Below are positions 1-8,759 of a stretch of DNA of 64,000 nt, in pieces. Every line of letters starts with the position of its first letter. Position 1 is the stretch's first letter. Location: positions 124,001 through 188,000 of the forward strand of contig NZ_JAINUY010000003.1 of the NCBI RefSeq assembly GCF_020026915.1, given 5' to 3'. The notes beneath the pieces are model-generated. The model was not told the origin of the DNA. It did no database searches and saw nothing but the letters and a program-made list of their open reading frames with translations. Position numbers and translations under genes: made by a program. The DNA is from Flavobacterium potami. Its GTDB lineage: Bacteria; Bacteroidota; Bacteroidia; Flavobacteriales; Flavobacteriaceae.

Positions 1-83
1 AGCTTGTTTCTTTTATTGTGACATGAAACCATTAATACGACAGCAATTGCAATTACGAGGGTAAATAATTTTGAGTTTTTCAT
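1..83 (-). CDS. N-terminus of a lipoprotein (partial)
   Basis: Only the first 27 codons lie in the window; the gene continues beyond position 1. The ATG is at 83-81 and is followed by a Lys-containing n-region, a hydrophobic stretch (LFTLVIAIAVVLMV) and a lipobox-like VSC, so the product is probably an outer- or inner-membrane lipoprotein with the lipidated Cys near residue 20. Nothing can be said about its function from this fragment. Confidence 0.6.
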   Translation of the reverse strand, partial: MKNSKLFTLVIAIAVVLMVSCHNKRNK

Positions 84-299
84 GATTTTGTGATTAAAAG
101 TTAAACAGGAAAAAGTTACAAAAAAAAACAACATTAAAATATTCGTAATCAAATATTTATAAATATTTTTTTTTCTTCTAAAATTCAAATGCTTTTAATA
201 CGGAAAACCTTTGTTTTCGGTGCTTAATCTGAAAACCAGACACTTATAAATAAACTCAAAAAATGGTATAGATTAGTTTGATAAGCTTTCTGAGGTACC

Positions 300-1241
300 T
301 TAATTAAGAGTCAAAGCTCCCAAAATTTCCTCATACATAAACGGACCTCCAGGATAAGTTGCCGTATAATCTAGATTCATCCAGACTTGTCCGCGTTCGT
401 CTATGTGGTAATGTATCTTTTTACCATAACTTTCCTTGACAAAAAGAACATTTTTAATCAAATAATTGACTTTTTCCAAATCAATCATAGAACCAATTAA
501 AATCTCCGGGTAAATATGTCCTTTAGTATGAATAAGCCTAGGAGTACCTCCAATTGCACGAACTGCGGCAGCCATTAAAATAGAATGATCATCACAATCG
601 CCAGAGAAATAATCTAAAGATTCGCTGGCGGTTGCGATATAATCACCTTCTTTTGGATCGTTAACATAATTCCATCTGCTGTTTATTTCTTTAAAAACAG
701 CAAAACACTGAATAATAGTACGATAATCTGAGTAACCTCTAATTCCTTTAAAATGTTTTGAAGTTGCCATGATAGCAAAATTTCGAACTCTCGGATTTTG
801 ATATTCTATTGCATTTATAATTTTAGATTTATTTGGAAATGGAAGTAGTTTGGCGACAATAATATCTTGTGGATATGGATTGTCTGACATGGTATAAATC
901 ATCGAATTATAATCTTCAGAAATTTCGCTGAAACCATAATTTCCAATAACTGTTCCGTAAAATAAAACCAATAAATAAACTGCAACACACAAAATAATAA
1001 TTGTTCTGAGGTACATCAGAAGAAAAAATAGGGCTGCAAAAACGAAAATAAAGATAAATACTCGATCCAGATTGAAAGCCCATTCCAGGTCTATCAAATT
1101 TTGATGCAGTATGATGAAAATCGGAATGGTAATAAAAAGACTCAAAAGCATTATAATAATCCTGTCCCAAGGTGATTTCACCTGAAGCTTGGATTTTAAA
1201 TACGGTAAGTCAATTTTAGGGAATTTCATCATACGAATCAA
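300..1241 (-). CDS. membrane-anchored transglutaminase-like protein
   Basis: The 313-residue protein has three hydrophobic segments near the N-terminus (about 28-47, 60-78 and 80-97) followed by a soluble domain. That domain has the transglutaminase/protease-like core: GDCDDHS with the probable nucleophile Cys216, His242 in TKGHIYP, and Asp291 in WMNLDYT. This Cys-His-Asp order is typical of bacterial transglutaminase-like cysteine hydrolases. The substrate is unknown. The start is ambiguous among Met1, Met4 and Met5. It is followed 9 nt upstream on the same strand by the substrate-binding protein gene, so the two may be co-transcribed. Confidence 0.75.
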   Translation of the reverse strand: MIRMMKFPKIDLPYLKSKLQVKSPWDRIIIMLLSLFITIPIFIILHQNLIDLEWAFNLDRVFIFIFVFAALFFLLMYLRTIIILCVAVYLLVLFYGTVIGNYGFSEISEDYNSMIYTMSDNPYPQDIIVAKLLPFPNKSKIINAIEYQNPRVRNFAIMATSKHFKGIRGYSDYRTIIQCFAVFKEINSRWNYVNDPKEGDYIATASESLDYFSGDCDDHSILMAAAVRAIGGTPRLIHTKGHIYPEILIGSMIDLEKVNYLIKNVLFVKESYGKKIHYHIDERGQVWMNLDYTATYPGGPFMYEEILGALTLN

Positions 1242-1250
1242 AAAGCAGGA

Positions 1251-2102
1251 TTACAGTGCTTTTACGGTTTCTACAAAAATACTTTTTTTATCAATAATTC
1301 CCAGATCAAATAACTGATTTTGAATTTTATTAAAAGACTTTTCGGTTAAATTCTTTTGTGACCATTGTGTTAATTTTAGCCACTCTTTTATATCCTCCGC
1401 TTTTTGATTAAAAAGTTTGGATAATTTTTTGTCTATTTCCGGAATTTCCTTAAAATCTGTGGTTGTATTATTGATAATTTCAAGGATTTTCTCAACTACC
1501 TTGCCATTCTTTTTTAGAAATTCTTCACGAACAGCAATTATAAATGATGGCCAAGGAGTAGGGCAGTCGTCAATACGTCTAAAAACACCTTTGTCAACAA
1601 GTGGTTTGGTCATAAAACGTTCCCACATAAAGTAATCTGCTTTTTCATTGGTTAAAGCATCTACAGCGCCATCAATCGTATTTACGATTTCGAACTCCAA
1701 ATCATCCATTTTCCAACCTTGCTCGTTTGCGTTTACATAAGCCATCAATTGCGATCCAGAACCAACTCTAGAAATTGCGACTTTTTTGTTTTTAAGGTCT
1801 TTTAAGGTTTGAAAATCAGATTTTGCTGCAACGTGAATTCCCCAGATTAAAGGTGACTGTACGTAAATCTGAACAATTTTACTCGGATTGCCTGCCGAGA
1901 TATCTTTCAGAATTCCTTCAGTTAAAATTACCGCTAAATCTGTTTCGCCGTCGCGAAGCATTTGACACATCTTCCCGGTTCCTTCGGGAACATTTGTCCA
2001 TTGTAAGTCGATGCCCTCTTCTTCAAATTCGCCATTTTCAATGCATAGATGCCATGGCAAATTGAAGTGTTCAGGAACACCCGCAATTTTGACAGTTTTC
2101 AT
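1251..2102 (-). CDS. substrate-binding-domain protein lacking a signal peptide
   Basis: The 283-residue protein has the fold signature of periplasmic type II substrate-binding proteins of the NMT1/THI5/SsuA kind: an early VKIAGVPEHFNLPWHL strand-helix, the EGTGKM loop, and a second lobe opening with DLKNKKVAISRVGSGSQ. It starts directly at the binding fold without signal peptide or lipobox, and no ABC permease or ATPase is nearby. It may therefore be a cytosolic ligand-binding protein or enzyme. The ligand cannot be read from sequence. Confidence 0.7.
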   Translation of the reverse strand: MKTVKIAGVPEHFNLPWHLCIENGEFEEEGIDLQWTNVPEGTGKMCQMLRDGETDLAVILTEGILKDISAGNPSKIVQIYVQSPLIWGIHVAAKSDFQTLKDLKNKKVAISRVGSGSQLMAYVNANEQGWKMDDLEFEIVNTIDGAVDALTNEKADYFMWERFMTKPLVDKGVFRRIDDCPTPWPSFIIAVREEFLKKNGKVVEKILEIINNTTTDFKEIPEIDKKLSKLFNQKAEDIKEWLKLTQWSQKNLTEKSFNKIQNQLFDLGIIDKKSIFVETVKAL

Positions 2103-2161
2103 TTATTTTAAGTTTAAGTTAAGTTGCTTGCTTGGTATGCGTATTATTGAGTTTGGTTAGT

Positions 2162-2638
2162 TTAATTTTTTAATAAATCTGTTCGATGTTTTTCAGAAAG
2201 ACAAGGTTCTGCAAATTCGATAATTTCCTGTGATTCATATTCGTTCAACAGGCTTCTTACCAAAGAATAATCTACATCTTTTCCAATTTCTGCCGCAAAA
2301 AAGGTTTCGTTCAATGCTTCCGACAAACAATTAATTGCCTTTAATTTTTCGCGAATAATTTCCTTGTCAAAACCTTTTTCTAAAATAGCAATCTGAACAA
2401 TCGAATTACCAGAGTTTTGAATCGTCTTTCTATGCATGAATTTTTCTTCCGTTTCATCAAATTCTGCGTAAAAAAGGTCATCAGTAGCAATTAAAGGTCC
2501 AAAAAAAGGAATGTTGTCCAATTTAAAAAGACCTTTTTCTAAATCAATAATTTCTGCCCACATGGTTTCAGATACTACTTCGTCTAGATAATCACTATAG
2601 TATTTAAATAATATTTTTTTATGCGTTTCTTGTTCCAT
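2162..2638 (-). CDS. DUF4265-like protein
   Basis: A 158-residue soluble acidic protein without signal peptide or membrane segment. The pattern of a short N-terminal beta region (ETMWAEII..GLFKLDNIPFFGPLIATDDLFYAE) followed by alternating strands and helices resembles the DUF4265 family, whose function is unknown. It sits in a same-strand run with the small membrane protein and the nucleoside phosphorylase; the link to their function is not evident. Confidence 0.6.
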   Translation of the reverse strand: MEQETHKKILFKYYSDYLDEVVSETMWAEIIDLEKGLFKLDNIPFFGPLIATDDLFYAEFDETEEKFMHRKTIQNSGNSIVQIAILEKGFDKEIIREKLKAINCLSEALNETFFAAEIGKDVDYSLVRSLLNEYESQEIIEFAEPCLSEKHRTDLLKN

Positions 2639-2661
2639 TATTAAATTGTGTTCGCTTAAAA

Positions 2662-2898
2662 TTAGCTTTCTATTTTTTTAATTAAAAATATAAGAGCTAC
2701 AAAAATAAATATTCCTATAAGAAAATTCTTTTGAGCGGTTGTGAAGCCATTTTTATCTACATTCTTGTCTTTCTGATTCAGATAATACTCTAAATCTTTG
2801 ACATATTTTTCTTCAATTGCTACATTTAGCAATTGAAAGAAACTCCATCGGAATAAACCGCCAATTCCTAAAAAGAAATAATTAAATAAATGCCCCAT
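2662..2898 (-). CDS. small membrane protein
   Basis: A protein of 78 residues from the start MGHLF (an in-frame Met four codons upstream, at 2910, is possible). Hydrophobic stretches lie near the N-terminus (NYFFLGIGGLFRW) and at the C-terminus (NFLIGIFIFVALIFLI), with a charged middle. I do not recognise the family. It lies just downstream of the nucleoside phosphorylase gene on the same strand. Confidence 0.55.
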   Translation of the reverse strand: MGHLFNYFFLGIGGLFRWSFFQLLNVAIEEKYVKDLEYYLNQKDKNVDKNGFTTAQKNFLIGIFIFVALIFLIKKIES

Positions 2899-2912
2899 TT
2901 TAATGTACAAAA

Positions 2913-3782
2913 TTAATTACTTGCAAGCTTATTTAGCGTATAAGTAATCAATTCATCTACAGCTTTATATGGGTCTTCACTGAAAGTTCCAGAAGCACGA
3001 TTAGCAATAATGGCATTCAATGATAATGCATTATGTCCTAAAAGTGCAGAAAGTCCATAAATTGCAGCAGTTTCCATTTCTAAGTTAGTAATTTTAGTTT
3101 CATTAAAAATAAAATTATCCATTTTATTATTCAATTCTTCATCTTGAATATTCAAACGTAAAACCCTTCCCTGCGGACCATAAAAACCTCCAGCAGTTGC
3201 TGTAATTCCTTTAAATATTCTGTCCGATTCTATGACTTTCTCTAGCTTTTCAGAACATTGTGTTACATATGGTTTTCCTTTTTTCGGATCCCAATTAGTA
3301 TGTTTTACAAATGCATCTTCAAGTTCAACATTCGAAACATCGTCAATTAGATAGGAGCGAAGCATATTGTCCAATCCTAATCCAAATTTAGACATTACAA
3401 AACTGTCGACAGGAATATCTTCTTGCAAAGAACCAGAAGTTCCAATTCTAATAATGTTTAATGACGTTAACTCTTCTTTTATTTCTCTGGTTTTTAAATC
3501 AATATTGACTAGTGCATCTAATTCATTAATAACAATATCAATATTATCAGGACCAATTCCTGTAGAAATTACAGAAATTCTTTTCCCTTTATAAATTCCG
3601 GTTTGTGTTTTAAATTCTCTCTTTTGAGTAGAATATTCAATCGAATCGAAAAATTGTGTTATTTTTTCTACTCTGTTCTGGTCACCAACAAAAATAATGT
3701 CGTGTGCAATATGTTCAGGACGAAGGTTTAAATGGTAAACGCTTCCATCCGGGTTTAATATCAATTCTGATGATTGTATCAT
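2913..3782 (-). CDS. nucleoside phosphorylase (uridine phosphorylase-like)
   Basis: This is a 289-residue enzyme of the PNP/UDP phosphorylase family, which cleaves nucleosides with phosphate in salvage pathways. Seen are the phosphate-site segment ISTGIGPDNIDIV, the RIGTSGSLQ motif, and the LEMETAAIYGL ribose-binding segment that places it in the uridine phosphorylase branch. The start chosen is MIQSSEL at 3782; an in-frame Met at 3806 would add a lysine run and is less likely. The base specificity is inferred and could be wider. Confidence 0.8.
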   Translation of the reverse strand: MIQSSELILNPDGSVYHLNLRPEHIAHDIIFVGDQNRVEKITQFFDSIEYSTQKREFKTQTGIYKGKRISVISTGIGPDNIDIVINELDALVNIDLKTREIKEELTSLNIIRIGTSGSLQEDIPVDSFVMSKFGLGLDNMLRSYLIDDVSNVELEDAFVKHTNWDPKKGKPYVTQCSEKLEKVIESDRIFKGITATAGGFYGPQGRVLRLNIQDEELNNKMDNFIFNETKITNLEMETAAIYGLSALLGHNALSLNAIIANRASGTFSEDPYKAVDELITYTLNKLASN

Positions 3783-3856
3783 TTTTTTTTTCTTTTTAAG
3801 GTTCAAAGAGGCAAAGGGACTAAGGTTCTGAGTTTTTTTGTTTTTTTGTTTTTTTG

Positions 3857-3968
3857 TTTCAGGTTTCAGGTTTCAGGTTGCTCTAGATAACTTGAAACTT
3901 GAAACTTTAAACATGAAACTTTAAACATGAAACTTTAAACATGAAACTTTAAACATGAAACTTTAAAC
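3857..3968. repeat. GTTTCAGG word palindrome plus 14-bp tandem repeat
   Basis: The left arm is built of GTTTCAGG units and the right arm of CTTGAAA units. The right arm then runs into almost five exact head-to-tail copies of the 14-mer GAAACTTTAAACAT at 3901-3968. It lies between the SUI1 gene and the nucleoside phosphorylase gene, on the transcribed strand of both. Confidence 0.85.
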
Positions 3969-3975
3969 AAATTAT

Positions 3976-4308
3976 TTATCCTCCAACACGTTTGGTTTTA
4001 AATCCTTTTTCTTTTAAGATGGCCATAATTTTATCGCGATAATCTCCTTGAATGATAATCGAATCATCTTTAAAAGTTCCTCCCACGCTCAATTTGGTTT
4101 TTATTTCTTTGGCTAAAACTTTAAAGTCTTCATCAGATCCTTCATAACCTTCGATAATAGTGGTTGGTTTCCCTTTTCGTTTTTCAAATTTGCAGATCAT
4201 TGGTTCTTTCTGAACATACAGAACGTGTTCTTGCTCTTCAACTTGTTCAGGTTCGTTTGATTCCACATGATCGGGAAATAAATTCTTTAATTGATCTTTA
4301 AAGTCCAT
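3976..4308 (-). CDS. SUI1/eIF1-like translation factor
   Basis: A 110-residue protein whose C-terminal 65 residues match the SUI1 (eIF1/YciH) domain. The signature stretches are KGKPTTIIEGYEG, LAKEIKTKLSVGGTFKD, and IIIQGDYRDKI followed by LKEKGFKTKRVGG. The family acts in start-codon discrimination; the bacterial role is less well defined. The first 40 residues are acidic and poorly conserved. Confidence 0.88.
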   Translation of the reverse strand: MDFKDQLKNLFPDHVESNEPEQVEEQEHVLYVQKEPMICKFEKRKGKPTTIIEGYEGSDEDFKVLAKEIKTKLSVGGTFKDDSIIIQGDYRDKIMAILKEKGFKTKRVGG

Positions 4309-4328
4309 ATTTTTTTTTAATTCTTAAA

Positions 4329-4412
4329 AATAAATTCCAAGCATAAAGATATTTAAAAATTAAATTCCAAACCCCAAGAAAAACCTGGAATTTGGAATTT
4401 TAATTTTGGAAT
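4329..4412. repeat. ATTCCAA word repeat
   Basis: The gap between the SUI1 and oxygenase genes is built of AAATTCCAA and its complement TTGGAATTT, reiterated so that the transcript could fold on itself. The same words recur at about 10370-10410, 15464-15583 and 41973-41999. Confidence 0.7.
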
Positions 4413-4422
4413 TTACTAAAGT

Positions 4423-5373
4423 TTATTTTTTAATTAAACCTAGCTCTACTAAACGTTCGTGTAAGAACTCTCCAGCAGAAATATCTTCATATTTTTTCGG
4501 ATTTTCTTCATCTATACAATTTTCAAGACAGTCTAAACGCATATCACTTACAGGATGCATAAAAAACGGAATTGAATAACGTGAAGTTCCCCACAATTCT
4601 CTTGGCGGATTTACCACTTGATGAATCGTCGATTTTAATTTATTGTTTGTATGACGAGATAACATATCTCCTACATTGATTACTAATTCATCATCCTGAG
4701 CAATGGCATCAATCCAGTCTCCATTATGATTTTGAACTTGCAATCCTTTACCTTGAGCTCCCATCAACAATGTAATCAAGTTGATGTCTCCATGAGCAGC
4801 CGCACGAATAGCGTTTTCAGGCTCAGAAGTAATAGGAGGGTAATGAATTGGTCTTAAAATAGAGTTTCCTTCTTTTGCATATTCATCAAAATAAAACTCA
4901 TCTAAACCTAAATGTAAAGCCAAAGCTCTTAAAACATAAACTCCAGTTTTCTCTAATTTTTGATACGCTTCTTTACCAACTACATTAAAACGTGGCAATT
5001 CAGTCACTTCAACATTATCTGGATATTCTGAAGCCCATCTAGAATCCTTGTCAACGTATTGACCAAAATGCCAGAATTCTTTTAAATCTCCTTCTTTGCG
5101 TCCTTTAGCATGTTCTTTTCCAAAAGAAACATAACCTCTTTGTCCGCCGATTCCAGGAATTTCATATTTATGCTTAGTTTCTAATGGCAAGGCGAAAAAG
5201 TTTCTAATTTCACCATAAAGTTCGTCTACCAACTGATCATCAAGGAAATGACCTTTTAAGGCTACGAAGCCAATGTTTTCAAATGCACTGCCGATTTCAT
5301 TTACAAATTTTTGTTTACGTTCCGGGTTGTCCGAAAGGAAATCACGTAAGTCTACACTAGGAATGTTTTGCAT
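4423..5373 (-). CDS. isopenicillin N synthase-family 2OG-Fe(II) dioxygenase
   Basis: A 316-residue soluble non-heme iron oxygenase. The iron facial triad is readable as His and Asp in AHGDINLITLL and the distal His in TIHQVVNPP; the 2-oxoglutarate-binding RxS appears as RYSIPFF. The N-terminal DLRDFLSDN..FVNEIGSAFENIGFV and RGYVSFGKE are typical of the DIOX_N plus 2OG-FeII_Oxy arrangement. The substrate is unknown. It is transcribed divergently from the E1 gene. Confidence 0.85.
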   Translation of the reverse strand: MQNIPSVDLRDFLSDNPERKQKFVNEIGSAFENIGFVALKGHFLDDQLVDELYGEIRNFFALPLETKHKYEIPGIGGQRGYVSFGKEHAKGRKEGDLKEFWHFGQYVDKDSRWASEYPDNVEVTELPRFNVVGKEAYQKLEKTGVYVLRALALHLGLDEFYFDEYAKEGNSILRPIHYPPITSEPENAIRAAAHGDINLITLLMGAQGKGLQVQNHNGDWIDAIAQDDELVINVGDMLSRHTNNKLKSTIHQVVNPPRELWGTSRYSIPFFMHPVSDMRLDCLENCIDEENPKKYEDISAGEFLHERLVELGLIKK

Positions 5374-5396
5374 ACTTTACATTTTATATTTAAAGA

Positions 5397-5418
5397 AAAA
5401 AGGTGTCATAAGCACCTT
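5397..5418 (-). other. hairpin in the 5' leader of the oxygenase gene
   Basis: On the minus strand AAAGGTG and CACCTTT form a short stem followed by a T-rich tract, only about 25 nt upstream of the oxygenase ATG. A TACCTTTG box lies at 5433-5426, so the hairpin would sit at the extreme 5' end of the mRNA. That position fits an mRNA-stabilising stem better than an attenuator. Confidence 0.45.
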
Positions 5419-5529
5419 TCGCTAACAAAGGTAGAGAATATTTTAGAAAATAATCTCAAGCTAGGCGATTAAAAGTAGGTTTTGGATTAAAAAAACATTT
5501 GAGAATTCAATAAAATTAACTCAAATTGT

Positions 5530-5537
5530 TATATTTG
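5530..5537 (+). promoter_or_regulatory. candidate -7 box of the E1 gene
   Basis: TATATTTG matches the Bacteroidota TANNTTTG -7 element and lies 24 nt before the ATG of the dehydrogenase gene. No well-placed TTG -33 element is seen. Confidence 0.4.
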
Positions 5538-5561
5538 AAACACTAAAAAACTAAAATTTAC

Positions 5562-7538
5562 ATGATTTTTTACCGACAAAACCTAACCGACGATCAATTA
5601 ATAGACTTATATAAAAAATTACTAAAACCGCGCTTAATCGAAGAAAAGATGCTGATCTTGATTCGTCAAGGAAAAGTCTCCAAATGGTTTTCTGGAATCG
5701 GACAAGAAGCAATTGCTGTTGGAGTTACTGCTGTTTTAGATCAATCTGAATACATTCTTCCAATGCACCGAAATTTAGGTGTTTTTACAACAAGAGAAAT
5801 TCCGTTGCATCGTTTGTTTTCGCAATGGCAAGGTAAAGCAAATGGCTTTACTAAAGGTCGCGACAGAAGTTTTCACTTTGGAACACAAGAATACAATATT
5901 ATTGGAATGATTTCGCATTTAGGTCCTCAGTTAGGAATTGCCGACGGAATTGCCTTAGCGAATAAACTTCAGGACAATAAAAAAATCACAGCTGTTTTTA
6001 CAGGAGAAGGCGCTACAAGCGAAGGAGATTTTCACGAAGCTTTGAATATTGCTGCTGTTTGGAAACTTCCTGTAATGTTTATTATAGAAAATAATGGCTA
6101 CGGACTTTCAACGCCAACCAACGAACAATATGCTTGTGAAAACCTTGCAGACAAAGGAATAGGTTACGGAATTGAAAGTTGGATCATTGACGGAAATAAT
6201 ATTGTAGAAGTTTACAACAAACTTTCTCAACTAAAAGAAGAAATGAAAGAGAACCCTCGTCCTATTTTATTGGAATTTAAAACATTCCGAATGCGCGGGC
6301 ACGAAGAGGCGAGTGGTACAAAATACGTTCCGCAAGATTTAATGGATCAATGGGAATTGCGAGATCCTGTAGCGAATTATAAAAAATACTTATTAGAAAA
6401 CGAAATTCTTTCTGAAGAATTAGATGAGCAATTTCGTGCTGAAATCAAACAAGAAATCGACGAAAATTGGGCTATGGCAAATGCCGAACCGGAAATTGAA
6501 CCAACTTACAGTGGAGAATTAGATGACGTCTATAAACCTTATCAATATGAAGAATTTAACACCGAAGCAGAAACTGAAAACATCCGTTTTATTGATGCTA
6601 TTAGAAACGGTTTAAATGAATCAATGCAAAAGCACCGAAATCTGGTTTTAATGGGACAAGATATTGCAGAATATGGCGGAGCATTTAAAATTACAGATGG
6701 TTTTGTAGAATTCTTCGGAAAAGATCGTGTTAGAAACACACCGATTTGCGAAAGCGCCATTGTTTCGACCGGAATGGGATTGTCTATAAACGGTTATAAA
6801 GCCATTGTAGAAATGCAATTTGCTGATTTTGTTTCAACTGGATTTAACCCAATAGTAAATCTTTTAGCTAAATCGCATTATCGTTGGGGAGAAAAAGCCG
6901 ATGTTGTCGTAAGAATGCCTTGCGGCGGCGGAACTCAGGCTGGACCATTTCATTCGCAAACAAATGAAGCTTGGTTTACTAAAACACCAGGTTTAAAAGT
7001 GGTTTACCCAGCATTTCCTTATGATGCAAAAGGACTTTTGAATACATCTATAAATGATCCAAATCCGGTTTTATTCTTCGAACACAAATTATTGTACAGA
7101 AGTATTTATCAAGAAGTTCCAAAGGAGTACTACACTATACCTTTAGGTAAAGCCGCTTTGGTAAAAGAAGGAAAATCTGTAACGATTATTTCGTTTGGCG
7201 CACCTGTTCATTGGGCTTTAGAAACTTTAGCAAAACATCCAGAAATCGATGCTGACTTAATTGATTTAAGAACTTTACAGCCTTTAGATAAAGAAACGAT
7301 ATTTGAATCGGTTAAGAAAACAGGTAAAGCCATAATCTATCAAGAAGATACTTTATTTGGCGGAATTGCAAGTGATATTTCGGCTTTAATTATGGAAAAT
7401 TGCTTTGAATATCTGGACGCTCCTGTAAAACGTGTGGCAAGTTTAGATTCTCCAATTCCGTTTACAAAAGCTTTGGAAGATCAGTTTTTACCGAGAAATA
7501 GGTTTGAGGAGGTTTTATTAGAATTACTAAAATACTAA
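5562..7538 (+). CDS. fused 2-oxoacid dehydrogenase E1 alpha-beta
   Basis: This 658-residue protein joins both E1 subunits of a branched-chain/pyruvate-type 2-oxoacid dehydrogenase. The alpha part (about 1-320) has the thiamine diphosphate motif GEGATSEGDFHEALNIA..IENN. The beta part (about 340-658) starts at the IRFIDAIRNGLNESM helix and includes GQDIAEYGGAFK, CESAIVSTGMGL and the C-terminal transketolase domain (DLIDLRTLQPLDKETI). It would decarboxylate 2-oxoacids and pass the acyl group to a lipoyl E2, which is not encoded nearby. The fused form is common in Bacteroidota. Confidence 0.9.
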   Translation: MIFYRQNLTDDQLIDLYKKLLKPRLIEEKMLILIRQGKVSKWFSGIGQEAIAVGVTAVLDQSEYILPMHRNLGVFTTREIPLHRLFSQWQGKANGFTKGRDRSFHFGTQEYNIIGMISHLGPQLGIADGIALANKLQDNKKITAVFTGEGATSEGDFHEALNIAAVWKLPVMFIIENNGYGLSTPTNEQYACENLADKGIGYGIESWIIDGNNIVEVYNKLSQLKEEMKENPRPILLEFKTFRMRGHEEASGTKYVPQDLMDQWELRDPVANYKKYLLENEILSEELDEQFRAEIKQEIDENWAMANAEPEIEPTYSGELDDVYKPYQYEEFNTEAETENIRFIDAIRNGLNESMQKHRNLVLMGQDIAEYGGAFKITDGFVEFFGKDRVRNTPICESAIVSTGMGLSINGYKAIVEMQFADFVSTGFNPIVNLLAKSHYRWGEKADVVVRMPCGGGTQAGPFHSQTNEAWFTKTPGLKVVYPAFPYDAKGLLNTSINDPNPVLFFEHKLLYRSIYQEVPKEYYTIPLGKAALVKEGKSVTIISFGAPVHWALETLAKHPEIDADLIDLRTLQPLDKETIFESVKKTGKAIIYQEDTLFGGIASDISALIMENCFEYLDAPVKRVASLDSPIPFTKALEDQFLPRNRFEEVLLELLKY

Positions 7539-7561
7539 GTTTAAAAAACTTACTAAACATA

Positions 7562-7590
7562 AAAAAGGATGAGTAAAACTCATCCTTTTT
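7562..7590. terminator. bidirectional terminator
   Basis: GGATGAG and CTCATCC pair around a short loop, flanked by A and T runs on either side. It lies between the convergent E1 gene and the 133-residue gene. Confidence 0.8.
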
Positions 7591-7646
7591 CTTTATTATA
7601 TTCTAAGAAAATCTTATAACCTTAGAATCTTAGCAACTTAGAATCT

Positions 7647-8048
7647 TTATTTAGCCTCTACTTCAAAAAGCTGCACTTGACTTTTCAATCTTTCGATCAA
7701 CAAATTCATCATTCGTTTATTTAAATTAGACGAGTTTTGAATGTAAGTATCATACTCATCAATTGTAAAAAGTCCCATAACGATGCCTTTTAGTGAATTT
7801 CGAAACTTGATATCTTTTTGAATGGAATTTTCAATTGCCTGCAATTTCTTTTCAACTGAATAAGAATAAAAATCCCGTTTGTTTTTATTGATATAATTAA
7901 CAAAAACGGCAATAAATAAATCGTTTTGCAGCTTCAAAATTGGTCTGATCGTTTGGTTTTGGAATAACTCATCTGGTGAAGATTGAGCACTTACGGTTCC
8001 TAAAGTTTCGCCTCTGAATTCTTTTAAAAAAGTGTCTCTATCTTCCAT
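7647..8048 (-). CDS. conserved helical protein, function unknown
   Basis: A 133-residue soluble protein predicted mostly alpha-helical, with no signal peptide. Its C-terminal half (SLKGIVMGLFTIDEYDTYIQNSSNLNKRMMNLLIERLKSQ, read in two pieces) looks like a compact helical bundle. I recognise no catalytic motif. The codon and composition pattern matches neighbouring genes, supporting a real CDS. Confidence 0.6.
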   Translation of the reverse strand: MEDRDTFLKEFRGETLGTVSAQSSPDELFQNQTIRPILKLQNDLFIAVFVNYINKNKRDFYSYSVEKKLQAIENSIQKDIKFRNSLKGIVMGLFTIDEYDTYIQNSSNLNKRMMNLLIERLKSQVQLFEVEAK

Positions 8049-8128
8049 GGTATTTGTTTTAAGTTTTATTTAAAGTTAACTAAATAATCCCACAGTAAAA
8101 CCTATTTTTGTTTTTATAAAAATAAAAT

Positions 8129-8548
8129 ATGCGATTATTTCTGTTTTTCTGCTTATTATTTATCTCCTGCAATTCTAAAGAAGATAAGGATAAATACAAT
8201 CGTGAACTGTATCGTGCTGTAAATAAAAAAGATACAGCAGTTTTAGACATTCATATCAACGATAAACGTTTTTATGGAAGATATGAAATCTATCATTATG
8301 GAACCGGAAAAGATTCTGGCGATGTTAGAGGAGATTTAAAAGGAGACACACTTAGAGGAGATTATCACTATATCTCTTTCGGCGGAAACTGGAAAAGAGT
8401 CCCTCTGGCACTTTTAAAGAAAGACAAAAAGCTTTTTTTAGGAAAAGGAGTAATCGGAACCTATTTCAATCTTCCATGCTATGTTCCAGAAGTTCCAATT
8501 GATTATAAAAATCCAGAATTTACTTTTGAGAGAATAGAGAAGGAGTAA
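8129..8548 (+). CDS. small lipoprotein
   Basis: A 139-residue protein with a lipoprotein signal peptide (MRLFLFFCLLFISC, lipidated Cys14) followed by a charged linker. The body is beta-rich, rich in Gly-Asp turns (GDVRGDLKGDTLRGDYHY). It is presumably anchored in the cell envelope. Function is unknown. Confidence 0.7.
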   Translation: MRLFLFFCLLFISCNSKEDKDKYNRELYRAVNKKDTAVLDIHINDKRFYGRYEIYHYGTGKDSGDVRGDLKGDTLRGDYHYISFGGNWKRVPLALLKKDKKLFLGKGVIGTYFNLPCYVPEVPIDYKNPEFTFERIEKE

Positions 8549-8554
8549 GGGTTT

Positions 8555-8752
8555 GTTTCAGGTTTCAGGTTTCAGGTTTCAGGTTTCAGGTTGAAATGGC
8601 TTGTGTGTTCAACCGCAAAGTACGCAAGGTTTTTGACTAGGTAAAACTCAGTAAAAACGCAAAGTTCGCAAAGCTTTGTCCAAAAAACTTTGCGAACTTT
8701 GCGTAAATCTTAGCGTGCTTTGCAGTTAAACTTGAAACCTGAAACCTGAAAC
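8555..8752. repeat. nested word palindrome (GTTTCAGG outside, CGCAAAG inside)
   Basis: Outer arms are four GTTTCAGG units and the complementary CTTGAAACCTGAAAC block. Inside is a second palindrome of AACCGCAAAG..CTTTGCAGTT. At the core is a perfect 17-bp inverted repeat ACGCAAAGTTCGCAAAG at 8657-8673 and its complement at 8688-8704. The same nested plan recurs at 29294-29499. Confidence 0.88.
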
Positions 8753-8759
8753 AAAAAAA

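Noticed and set aside
3901..3968. Possible CRISPR or iteron array from 14-bp repeats
   Set aside because: Copies are head to tail with no spacers, and no replication gene is nearby.
8631..8730. Possible CRISPR array because of repeated GCAAAG units
   Set aside because: There are no regular spacers and no cas genes; units are arranged as inverted, nested palindromes.
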